Below are positions 1 to 5,052 of a stretch of DNA of 5,052 nt, in pieces; the stretch's first letter is position 1; the number at the start of each line of letters is the position of its first letter. The DNA is from Gemmataceae bacterium (GTDB lineage Bacteria > Planctomycetota > Planctomycetia > Gemmatales > Gemmataceae), in contig JANWVS010000208.1 in NCBI GenBank assembly GCA_025056835.1, positions 1-5,052 on the forward strand. The letters are read 5' to 3'. Under the pieces are notes generated by a model, which did no database searches, had not been told where the DNA came from, and saw only the letters and a list, made by a program, of their open reading frames with translations. Position numbers and translations under genes: made by a program.

Positions 1-1155
1 ACGGTCGACGAGCGGCTCCGCGCCCTCCGCAATCAGCATCAGCAGTTAGAACGGGACCGACGACAGCGACAGCAGGAATACGCCCAAACCGTTCACGGTC
101 AGGCCGCCTGTAAGCAGCGCTTGGCGGCGAGTCAGCTCAACATGTTGCGTGCCTCGGCAGCGCTTGCCCAAGCGTATCTCGACAAAGAATCGATCCAAAA
201 TCGGCGCGCGGAACAGGTGGCGCAACGCGACAGCAAGCGGCAGGAGCGGGCGCGTTTGGTGCAGTTGGTGCAAAGCATCCGAACGGAATGGCGCGATCAC
301 CAAGATCAATACCACAGCCTGGAGTTGACGGTCAACGACGTGCGCCATCAGCGCGATACGCTGGTCGAACGCCTGCGCGACGACTATCAGCTTGAGCTTG
401 CCGAATTGTACGCGGCTCGCGGTGCTGCCGCGGCGACCGCTGCCGAGTCGGACCAAGAACCGGGGGGTGATGCAGACGCCGTGCAGCAGGAGATCGCCGA
501 ACTGCGTCGCAAGATCCAGCGGCTGGGAAACGTCAATTTGGAGGCGTTGGCCGAACTGCAAGAGCTGGAAAGACGCTCGGCAGATTTGCAAACCCAGTTC
601 GCGGATTTGACGGCCGCCAAGAAAGCCCTCGAAGAGATCCTCCACAAGATTAACCAGGATAGTAAACGTCTCTTTACCGAGACCTTCGAGACAGTCCGCG
701 GCCACTTCCAGGAGTTGTTTCGCAAACTCTTCGGGGGAGGCATGGCCGACATCCAGCTCGAGGATGAGAACGACATTCTCGAATGCGGCATCGAGATAGT
801 CGCTCGTCCGCCGGGCAAGGAGTTGCGGAGCATTTCGTTGCTTTCGGGGGGTGAAAAGACACTCACGGCCGTGGCGTTGTTGTTGGCCATTTTCCGCAGC
901 AAACCGAGTCCTTTCTGTGTGCTCGACGAAGTGGACGCAGCGCTCGACGAAGTGAACATCGGTCGGTTCATCGCCGTGTTGCGCGAGTTTTTGCAACGCT
1001 CGCAATTCATCATCGTCACGCATTCCAAAAAGACGATGGCCGCCGCCGACGTTCTGTACGGCATCACCATGCAGGAATCGGGGGTGTCGAAGCAGGTGAC
1101 AATCCGCTTCGAGGACTGGGTCGAGGACGATCGTCCGCAAGCTGAAGTGGCATGA
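1..1155 (+). CDS. smc: Chromosome segregation/condensation ATPase SMC, C-terminal part (5' end off window)
   Basis: SMC dimers, with ScpA/ScpB in most bacteria, form ATP-driven rings that organise and segregate the chromosome. The frame is open from base 1, so the true start is off the left edge; 384 residues are visible. Residues 1 to about 140 are charged, Gln/Arg/Glu-rich coiled coil, the returning arm. A short Ala/Gly/Asp-rich break (about 139-160) precedes the conserved RLGNVN element (L175-N179) and more coiled coil. The ABC-type head follows: signature LSGGEK at 281-286, Walker [14 protein letters not shown] from 305 with D309 and catalytic E310, and the switch histidine H341 in VTHSKKTM. 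Walker A and the hinge would be upstream. All visible head motifs are intact, so the gene looks functional. RecN, SbcC and MukB are poorer fits because of the [10 protein letters not shown] and DEVDAALDE phrasing. The TGA stop overlaps a downstream ATG (ATGA). Confidence 0.96.
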   Translation, partial: TVDERLRALRNQHQQLERDRRQRQQEYAQTVHGQAACKQRLAASQLNMLRASAALAQAYLDKESIQNRRAEQVAQRDSKRQERARLVQLVQSIRTEWRDHQDQYHSLELTVNDVRHQRDTLVERLRDDYQLELAELYAARGAAAATAAESDQEPGGDADAVQQEIAELRRKIQRLGNVNLEALAELQELERRSADLQTQFADLTAAKKALEEILHKINQDSKRLFTETFETVRGHFQELFRKLFGGGMADIQLEDENDILECGIEIVARPPGKELRSISLLSGGEKTLTAVALLLAIFRSKPSPFCVLDEVDAALDEVNIGRFIAVLREFLQRSQFIIVTHSKKTMAAADVLYGITMQESGVSKQVTIRFEDWVEDDRPQAEVA

Positions 1156-1418
1156 CGAGCAAAGCCGGGGCGCAACGCCAGGGAGGTCAAGCGGCGTCGA
1201 CATCGGCCCGCCCGGTCGGGCGACGCAGCAGCTTCGCTGGGAACGCCGCTCGACCGCGGGCGGTGAGGCGCATTTTGCCCGGTTGGTCGGGATTAGCCAG
1301 CTTGAAGGCCATCGCCGAACGTGACGACGAAAAAGCAGAATCGAAAGCGGAAATCGTCTTGCGGGTGCCGAAGAAATTGAGTAGGAGAGTTGCCCCTTCT
1401 CCATCGGAATCAGCGTAG
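1152..1418 (+). CDS. Doubtful small hypothetical protein, start overlapping smc stop
   Basis: This 88-codon frame begins at the ATG of the ATGA junction with smc, an arrangement typical of translational coupling. I do not recognise the product. The first 40 residues are Arg/Ala/Ser/Gly-rich and low in complexity. Residues about 41-78 look more protein-like: a hydrophobic [15 protein letters not shown] stretch, then a Lys/Glu-rich probable helix ([21 protein letters not shown]). No signal peptide, membrane segment or known motif is visible. By hand count 58 of 88 codons end in G or C, which is compatible with coding but not decisive in GC-rich DNA. An opposite-strand frame covers the same bases and is no more convincing. 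The stretch may simply be the spacer between smc and the lipoprotein gene. Confidence 0.3.
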   Translation: MTSKAGAQRQGGQAASTSARPVGRRSSFAGNAARPRAVRRILPGWSGLASLKAIAERDDEKAESKAEIVLRVPKKLSRRVAPSPSESA

Positions 1419-1483
1419 CGGCCCTGCGCACGCCTTTGGGGGAGGCCGGCTCCAGCGGCGCGGGCGAGCGTAGCCGAGGATGC

Positions 1484-1488
1484 GGAGG
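1484..1488 (+). promoter_or_regulatory. Shine-Dalgarno GGAGG that decides the lipoprotein start
   Basis: GGAGG lies six bases before an in-frame GTG at 1495, an ideal spacing. The in-frame ATG at 1480 has only GAGG directly touching it, and its initiation region would have to sit upstream of this site. This favours GTG 1495 as the start, shortening the protein by five residues. Confidence 0.5.
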
Positions 1489-1494
1489 CGAGCT

Positions 1495-2331
1495 GTGACC
1501 ATCGCAAGGGAGGCTCACGGGCGGTACTGGCGGCACTTAGGTTCGGTGGTGCTGTTGGGGGTGTGCGGCTGCGCCGCGATGTGGGAAGAAGTCACCAGTC
1601 GCGAGTTCACCGTCAAGGACCTTTTCCATCGTCCTGATCCGTTGGTGGTGTTGCGAGACAGCACGGATTACCAACGCAAAGCTGCGGCCTTGGCGCGGCT
1701 GAAAGAACCGCTGGCGCACGGCGGTACGCAAGAGCAGCAAAACCTGTACTTGGAAATTCTCAGCCGAGCGGCGCTGAATGAGTCGCCGAACCAGCCGGAA
1801 CCGATGAGTCGCGAGCCGTTGTGTCGCCTCAGCGCCATTCGGACACTCGGCGAGTATAAGGACCCGCGAGCCGTGGAGATTCTGGAACGGGCTTATCTCG
1901 ACAACCAGCCGTTCACACCCGAGATAAACGCCCTGATTCGTCAGCAGGCGCTGGTGTCGTTGGAGCGGACCGGCAACAAGGAGGCTCGCCACGTGCTGAT
2001 TCGCGCAGCACGTCAACCGGCCGCATCGCCGACGAGCAGTCAGGTGGAGCGTCAGCAGGTCTTAGATGAAAAATTGGCCGCGATTCGAGGATTGGCCAAG
2101 TTCCCCTATGCCGACACGGTCGATACCCTGGTGTACTTGTTGGAGACCGAGAAGGACGTTGCCATTCGCCATAGTGTGCATGAGTCGCTCAAAGCAGCCA
2201 CCAGGAAGAACCTGCCGCCGGACGCGGCCGCGTGGCGCAACATGCTCGCCGGCGAGCCGGCCCCGACTTCGCCGAACGTCATCCAGCGCGTCACCGGCCT
2301 GGTTTCGCGCGGTGAGGCGAAGAAAGACTAA
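1495..2331 (+). CDS. HEAT-repeat probable lipoprotein
   Basis: The function is unknown; HEAT-like repeats usually form a curved helical scaffold for protein binding. I take GTG 1495 (278 residues) because of the GGAGG at 1484; ATG 1480 would add five residues. The N-terminus has basic residues (R10, R13) and then a short hydrophobic run, GSVVLLGVCGC. Its end fits a lipobox VCGC with the lipidated Cys at 26, implying export and anchoring to a membrane; the Cys at -2 is unusual. Helical repeats follow at about 54-72, 111-135 (CRLSAIRTLGEYKDPRAVEIL), 147-171 (IRQQALVSLERTGNKEARHVL), 192-215 and 219-237. They show the Ala/Leu spacing and D-P-R-A turns of HEAT/PBS-lyase-type repeats. The tail (RKNLPPDAAAWRNML) resembles ends of planctomycete HEAT proteins as I recall them. 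It follows smc on the same strand after a gap of about 340 bases. No catalytic motif is visible. Confidence 0.85.
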   Translation: MTIAREAHGRYWRHLGSVVLLGVCGCAAMWEEVTSREFTVKDLFHRPDPLVVLRDSTDYQRKAAALARLKEPLAHGGTQEQQNLYLEILSRAALNESPNQPEPMSREPLCRLSAIRTLGEYKDPRAVEILERAYLDNQPFTPEINALIRQQALVSLERTGNKEARHVLIRAARQPAASPTSSQVERQQVLDEKLAAIRGLAKFPYADTVDTLVYLLETEKDVAIRHSVHESLKAATRKNLPPDAAAWRNMLAGEPAPTSPNVIQRVTGLVSRGEAKKD

Positions 2332-2355
2332 TACCGCCCTAGCCGATCTCTTAAC

Positions 2356-2370
2356 AGTGCTATTCGCACT
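2356..2370 (+). terminator. Weak hairpin after the lipoprotein gene, possible terminator
   Basis: AGTGC-TATTC-GCACT forms a five-base-pair stem with a five-base loop, 24 bases after the TAA, and is followed by CTTTC. The stem is short and the trailing T run is broken, so this is at best a weak intrinsic terminator. Confidence 0.22.
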
Positions 2371-2521
2371 CTTTCGGCAAACGCTCCAGAGGCCGACCAA
2401 GGACGACTTGCCGTTCGATTTCTAAAACGTATTGTTGATTTCGAACTCTTCGACCTCGCGAACAAAACGGGAGGGAAGGAGTCCGGAATACGGAACCCAT
2501 AGACCGAGGGAGGCCCAGCAG

Positions 2522-2534
2522 ACGGTAGAACCGT
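2522..2534. promoter_or_regulatory. Short perfect dyad just upstream of first Rrf2 gene, candidate operator
   Basis: ACGGT-AGA-ACCGT is a perfect five-base inverted repeat around three bases, ending 18 bases before the ATG at 2553. Rrf2-family repressors often bind dyads near their own promoters, so autoregulation is conceivable. The arms are short for this family, and the same sequence is not seen upstream of the second gene. Confidence 0.25.
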
Positions 2535-2552
2535 TGTTGTTGGGATAGTCGT

Positions 2553-2948
2553 ATGAAGTTCACTCGCGCAACCAGCTACGCGCTGCACGCCATGGCCTAC
2601 ATGGCTGCGCAAAAAAAGAACGAACCAACGGCATCGCATGTGATCGCTGAAAAGCGCCACATTCCTGAGCGGTTCTTGCTCAAGGTGCTCAAGCCGTTGG
2701 TCTCCGCGCGGTTGCTGACGAGTATCAAAGGCCCAAACGGCGGGTATCGGCTGGCGCGTCCGGCCAGCGACATCAGCGTGCTGGAGGTTGTGGAAGCGGT
2801 GGAAGGCATGATTCGCGGCGAGGCGCCGAGCGAGGAGCCGAACCATCCGACCAGCCGTCGATTGGAGGCAATTTGCCAACAAACAGCAGATCAGACGCGC
2901 AAACATCTCGGCAAGATCAAAATTAGCGAGTTGGCTGGTCGCGATTGA
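2553..2948 (+). CDS. Rrf2-family winged-helix regulator lacking Fe-S cysteines (copy 1)
   Basis: This is a DNA-binding transcription factor of the Rrf2 family (IscR, NsrR, RirA, CymR relatives), 131 residues, at the short end of the family range. The start MKFTRATSYALHAMAYMA is the usual first helix. The helix-turn-helix spans about 27-52 (ASHVIAEKR, then PERFLLKVLKPLVSARLL), and the wing is GPNGGYRLARP at 60-70. DISVLEVVEAVEG (73-85) leads into the sensor region and a long dimerisation helix from about 101, ending in KIKISEL. IscR-type members carry three cysteines in the loop after residue 85; here that loop is about two residues shorter and has none. The only Cys is C108, inside the helix. 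A [2Fe-2S] sensor of the IscR kind is therefore unlikely, and the signal and targets are unknown. No clear Shine-Dalgarno precedes the ATG. The protein is 71% identical to its downstream neighbour. Confidence 0.92.
   Translation: MKFTRATSYALHAMAYMAAQKKNEPTASHVIAEKRHIPERFLLKVLKPLVSARLLTSIKGPNGGYRLARPASDISVLEVVEAVEGMIRGEAPSEEPNHPTSRRLEAICQQTADQTRKHLGKIKISELAGRD
2862..2878 (+). repeat. Identical 17-mer shared by the two Rrf2 genes (copy in gene 1)
   Basis: TTGGAGGCAATTTGCCA occurs here and again at 3514-3530, encoding the LEAICQ stretch around C108 in both proteins. It is the longest exact match I noticed between the two genes, in a region where flanking synonymous sites differ. It could reflect recent common origin, local gene conversion or protein-level constraint. 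Confidence 0.7.
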
Positions 2949-3023
2949 CTGGCCGGCCCCGCGGCGAAGGCGGAAGACGCGAACGCTGATGAACTGCGCC
3001 CACATAGCGGAGCGAAGGGAGTG

Positions 3024-3041
3024 CAAATTACCCAAATTCCC
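3024..3041. repeat. Tandem nine-base direct repeat
   Basis: CAAATTACC is followed immediately by CAAATTCCC, eight of nine positions matching. It sits in an AT-rich island about 165 bases before the second Rrf2 start. It may be a protein-binding element or chance; no second copy was seen upstream of the first Rrf2 gene. Confidence 0.35.
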
Positions 3042-3095
3042 TGGTCCCGCCAAAATGGAGACAATCATCACGGTCGTCCGGCAAAATTCGCTGAC

Positions 3096-3113
3096 TGTCA
3101 CAATCCATTGACA
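3096..3113. promoter_or_regulatory. Inverted repeat TGTCA-N8-TGACA overlapping the -35 box, candidate operator
   Basis: TGTCA at 3096-3100 and TGACA at 3109-3113 are perfect inverted arms separated by eight bases. The right arm forms most of the consensus -35 box of the candidate promoter, the placement expected for a repressor site. A regulator bound here would block the second Rrf2 gene. The binding protein is unknown; either Rrf2 copy is a natural guess. Confidence 0.35.
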
Positions 3114-3133
3114 ACCTTACTGCGTCATACGAT
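3108..3133 (+). promoter_or_regulatory. Candidate sigma-70-type promoter for second Rrf2 gene
   Basis: TTGACA (3108-3113) is a perfect -35 hexamer. The best -10 match, TACGAT (3128-3133), keeps the TA..AT positions but is only 14 bases away, shorter than the usual 16-18, so the promoter may be weak or activator-dependent. Transcription would start about 65 bases before the ATG at 3205. Confidence 0.35.
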
Positions 3134-3204
3134 CGGAATTGTTTCATTTTGTGGTCTCGTTGAAGGAGCGCAGGCGGGCGGCACGGCCGCTCCCGCGAAG
3201 GACG

Positions 3205-3600
3205 ATGAAATTGACTCATGCTTCCAGCTACGCGTTGCACGCCTTGGCCTTTCTCGCCTCGCAGAAAACCAACGCGGCGATGGCCTCCCATGTGATTGCC
3301 GAAAAGCGTCGCATCCCCGAGCGGTTCTTACTCAAAGTGCTCAAACCACTGGTTTCCGCCCAACTACTTATCAGCACCAAGGGACCCCACGGCGGCTATC
3401 GCCTGGCTCGGCCGGCCAAAGACATCACCATGTTGGATGTGCTGGAAGCCGTCGACGGTCCGATTCGCGGCAAAGCTCCAAGCGACGTACCCAATCATCC
3501 CATTAGCCGGCGGTTGGAGGCAATTTGCCAGCAGTCGGCGGAGCAGATGCGCAGGCATCTGGCGCGGATCAAGATCACGGACTTGAACGGTGCGGCGTGA
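3205..3600 (+). CDS. Rrf2-family winged-helix regulator lacking Fe-S cysteines (copy 2)
   Basis: This is the paralogue of the upstream regulator: the same 131-residue length and 93 identical positions with no gap. The frame stays open back to a TTG at 3139, but ATG 3205 is chosen because the protein then starts exactly like copy 1 (MKLTHASSYALHALAFLA), with GAAGGA just before it, though only two bases away. The helix-turn-helix (27-52) and wing GPHGGYRLARP (60-70) are almost unchanged. Identity is complete across VIAEKR, PERFLLKVLKPLVSA and SRRLEAICQQ, so both copies may recognise similar DNA. Differences concentrate in the first 26 residues, the 72-100 segment and the last 20. C108 is again the only cysteine and no cluster triad is present. 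An upstream promoter with an overlapping dyad suggests independent, possibly cross- or self-regulated expression. It converges on the glycosyltransferase gene, 39 bases apart. Confidence 0.92.
   Translation: MKLTHASSYALHALAFLASQKTNAAMASHVIAEKRRIPERFLLKVLKPLVSAQLLISTKGPHGGYRLARPAKDITMLDVLEAVDGPIRGKAPSDVPNHPISRRLEAICQQSAEQMRRHLARIKITDLNGAA
3514..3530 (+). repeat. Identical 17-mer shared by the two Rrf2 genes (copy in gene 2)
   Basis: This is the second copy of TTGGAGGCAATTTGCCA, at the same codon phase as the copy at 2862-2878. It covers the codons for the invariant cysteine. Confidence 0.7.
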
Positions 3601-3639
3601 CAACGATTGCGCCGACGAGTGCTTCGCAGGGCTGTTGCT

Positions 3640-5052
3640 TCAAAACACGCGCACGAGGTACAGGGCGTCGCCTTGTTCGTCATCGAGACGGTGGACCAAC
3701 TCGGCCCGGCGATGCAGCCGCCAATGGCGCCACGCCGGTTGATTGACCAAAAAATAGATCGGCCGCTCCGACTGGGGCAGTTGCTCGGGTTCATCGACCC
3801 GCACGATGGGGCGGCCGTAGTAGAACATGATCCCTTCGTCGCGGACTAACAAAGTGTAAAGCGTCTCATCTGACGGGACCAAGGCAGCGAGCACGGCTGC
3901 TTTGTTCCGCGGCTGACGAATATGCGTGCGCTGGCTCATGATGACCTCGACATACGCTACCTTGGCCAGGCACCAGACGGCGAGCAGGCCCGCAACGACC
4001 TTGGGCGGAGGAAGCCGCGGCATCGGCCACGGCAAGCCTTGTTGGCGCCATGCGTGCCAAACGACGACGGCCAGGCCTGCGACGCCAGGAAAGAGCGGGA
4101 AGCTGTGCCGGGGCGTGTGTTCGTTGGGCAGGCTCCAAAACAACACCTGCGGCCACACCCAACAGTGGAGGGCGGCCAACAGATCGCGACAATTGGCGTC
4201 GAGGCCGCGGTAGAAACTCGGACAGAGCGCCAGCACTGCCAAGGCCGACCAGGGTAAAGTGTTCAGCAAGATTTTGAGCGGATGGTACAACGATTCCAGC
4301 CACGGGTAGGGGCGATAGGTGTTGTACCCGGGTGCGAAGCGTGAAAGACCTTCCCAAAGCATGGTGTCGCGAAGAACGTGCGCGTGGCCATGCCAGTATA
4401 TGACTGTGATCCACGCGACCACGACCGCGATGGCTGCGGTGAGGCTAACAACGTGGCGCCAGGCGAACAACAACCGCAACCGACCCGTCCACCAAAGATA
4501 CGAAATCGACATACCGTAAAAGAATTGCGGCGCCGTCCACTTGGTCAGGAATCCCGCCGCGACGCAAAGCAGGGCGATGAGCCACCAGCCAAAGGAGCCT
4601 TGCTCGTGCCGTGTTTCCGTAGCTCGCAAAAAGCACACAATGCTGGCCAGGACCCAGAAAGTCAGCAACATATCGATTTCGGCGGCGCTGGCCTTGTCGA
4701 TCCACATCGGCGCCATGGGTAAGATTAACCCGGCGACTAAGCCGGCGATGGGACCCAGCCGCCGACGAAAGTACCAGGCGAACAGAAAGACACACGCCGT
4801 AGCCGCCAATGCCGACGGAAGACGTGCCGTTATCGTCGAGACGCTACCAAATGGCCAGCTAACGACCACGATTGCGAAATACATCCCCAGCGGCTTAGTG
4901 AAAAATGGTTCACCATAGAGGCAGGGAAGCAACCAATTTCCGTTTGCGAGCATTTCTTGCGCGACACGGGCACGTAGTCCTTCCGTCCGCCACAACTCGC
5001 TGCCGGATAAACCATAGAAAAACAACACGCTCGCCCACCCGGCCAAGATGGC
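3640..5052 (-). CDS. PMT_2/ArnT-like membrane glycosyltransferase (5' end off window)
   Basis: This is probably a GT-C-fold transferase (GT39/GT83-like) that moves a sugar from a polyprenyl-phosphate donor to an acceptor on the outer face of the membrane; substrates cannot be read from sequence. The frame is open to the window edge. The first in-window start is TTG at 5046, but the first membrane helix is already under way there, so the true start lies beyond. Numbering from 5046 (468 residues), the first outer loop has ELWRTEGLRARVAQEM (17-32), GNWLLPCLYGEP and FTKPLGMY (49-56). Roughly ten or eleven hydrophobic helices follow, with DKASAAEIDMLLTFW at 117-131, FLTKW at 166-170, LWEGLSRF at 230-237 (E232, R236) and HTPRHSFPLFP at 310-320. 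After about residue 370 comes a soluble C-terminal domain. ArnT-type enzymes have an Asp-Glu pair and Glu-Lys in the first loop; here these read T21-E22 and T50-K51. Confidence 0.88.
   Translation of the reverse strand, partial: AILAGWASVLFFYGLSGSELWRTEGLRARVAQEMLANGNWLLPCLYGEPFFTKPLGMYFAIVVVSWPFGSVSTITARLPSALAATACVFLFAWYFRRRLGPIAGLVAGLILPMAPMWIDKASAAEIDMLLTFWVLASIVCFLRATETRHEQGSFGWWLIALLCVAAGFLTKWTAPQFFYGMSISYLWWTGRLRLLFAWRHVVSLTAAIAVVVAWITVIYWHGHAHVLRDTMLWEGLSRFAPGYNTYRPYPWLESLYHPLKILLNTLPWSALAVLALCPSFYRGLDANCRDLLAALHCWVWPQVLFWSLPNEHTPRHSFPLFPGVAGLAVVVWHAWRQQGLPWPMPRLPPPKVVAGLLAVWCLAKVAYVEVIMSQRTHIRQPRNKAAVLAALVPSDETLYTLLVRDEGIMFYYGRPIVRVDEPEQLPQSERPIYFLVNQPAWRHWRLHRRAELVHRLDDEQGDALYLVRVF

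Larger units (their letters stand above)
2332..2552. other. Intergenic leader region of the first Rrf2 gene
   Basis: No credible gene is present in these 221 bases. Besides the hairpin at 2356 and the dyad at 2522, there is a poor promoter-like pair: TTGCCG at 2408 and TATTGT at 2430, with 16 bases between, each matching four of six consensus positions. A purine-rich tract lies at about 2468-2481, a CGGAA-TA-CGGAA direct repeat at 2484-2495 and a GTT triplet run at 2533-2541. None is strong enough alone to call a regulatory site. Confidence 0.4.
2949..3204. other. Intergenic region between the two Rrf2 genes
   Basis: These 256 bases hold no convincing gene. The left part is GC-rich and includes an eight-base palindrome GGCCGGCC at 2951. 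From about 3021 the composition becomes more AT-rich, with a tandem nine-base repeat at 3024 and a candidate promoter and dyad at 3096-3133. The second regulator therefore probably has its own promoter and is not simply read through from the first. A GAAGGAG at 3162 has no in-frame start at suitable distance. Confidence 0.45.

Noticed and set aside
387..1190. A second minus-strand frame of 267 codons
   Set aside because: Ser/Arg/Ala-rich translation, opposite smc, with no recognisable features.
1441..1453. GGAG-GCCGG-CTCC hairpin before the lipoprotein gene
   Set aside because: A four-base stem without a T-tract is too weak to call a terminator or regulatory element.
1187..1507. Minus-strand frame of 106 codons in the smc-lipoprotein gap
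   Set aside because: Low-complexity Ala/Arg/Ser composition, no motif, and overlap into the lipoprotein start region; no better supported than the plus-strand frame there.
46..1536. A 496-codon reading frame on the minus strand opposite smc
   Set aside because: It lies entirely antisense to a clear SMC ATPase domain with intact motifs and shows no domain of its own. Long antisense open frames are common in GC-rich DNA.
2951..2958. GGCCGGCC palindrome after the first Rrf2 gene, as a terminator
   Set aside because: There is no loop and no T-tract; an eight-base GC palindrome is expected by chance in such DNA.
2328..3101. Minus-strand frame of 257 codons across the first Rrf2 gene
   Set aside because: Antisense to a certain Rrf2 gene; the translation shows no family features.
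3139..3204. N-terminal extension of the second Rrf2 protein from TTG 3139
   Set aside because: The extra 22 residues are Arg-rich, absent from the paralogue, and overlap the leader; ATG 3205 matches the paralogue start exactly.
3922..4918. Several plus-strand frames of 66-125 codons inside the glycosyltransferase gene
   Set aside because: All are antisense to a multi-helix membrane protein with conserved family motifs, and none resembles a known protein.
1..5052. CRISPR array, tRNA, rRNA, insertion sequence or attachment sites
   Set aside because: No regularly spaced repeats, cloverleaf-like segments, rRNA-like sequence, transposase or integrase motifs were seen on either strand.

Overview
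The window looks like an ordinary chromosomal stretch from a GC-rich bacterium, most likely a planctomycete. This is an inference from protein style: an SMC chromosome protein, a HEAT-repeat lipoprotein whose C-terminal phrasing is familiar from planctomycetes, and a PMT_2/ArnT-like membrane glycosyltransferase of the ELWRTE...TKP...MY type. No rRNA, tRNA, CRISPR array, transposase, integrase or phage gene was seen.

Layout. Bases 1-1155 (+) carry the C-terminal third of the chromosome-condensation ATPase SMC, whose N-terminal half lies off the left edge. A doubtful 88-codon reading frame (1152-1418, +) overlaps the smc stop by an ATGA junction and fills most of a 340-base gap. Bases 1495-2331 (+) encode a probable lipoprotein built of HEAT-like helical repeats. 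After a 221-base gap come two tandem 131-residue Rrf2-family regulators (2553-2948 and 3205-3600, both +), separated by a 256-base gap that contains a consensus -35 box inside an inverted repeat. The right third (3640-5052, -) is a multi-pass membrane glycosyltransferase. It converges on the second regulator with only 39 bases between stop codons, and its N-terminus lies off the right edge.

How the genes relate. SMC and the lipoprotein may share a transcript, but no shared function is evident. The two Rrf2 genes are the most notable content. Counted by eye, the proteins are 93/131 (71%) identical without a gap, so they are paralogues from a local duplication. Both have the winged-helix DNA-binding half of the family but lack the cysteine triad that holds the Fe-S cluster in IscR-like members. 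Each keeps one cysteine, at the same position (C108). Each has its own upstream region, with different candidate dyads. No target gene is obvious nearby, so they may regulate each other, themselves, or distant genes. I did not find a clearly new multi-gene system here; the cluster-less Rrf2 pair is the best lead.
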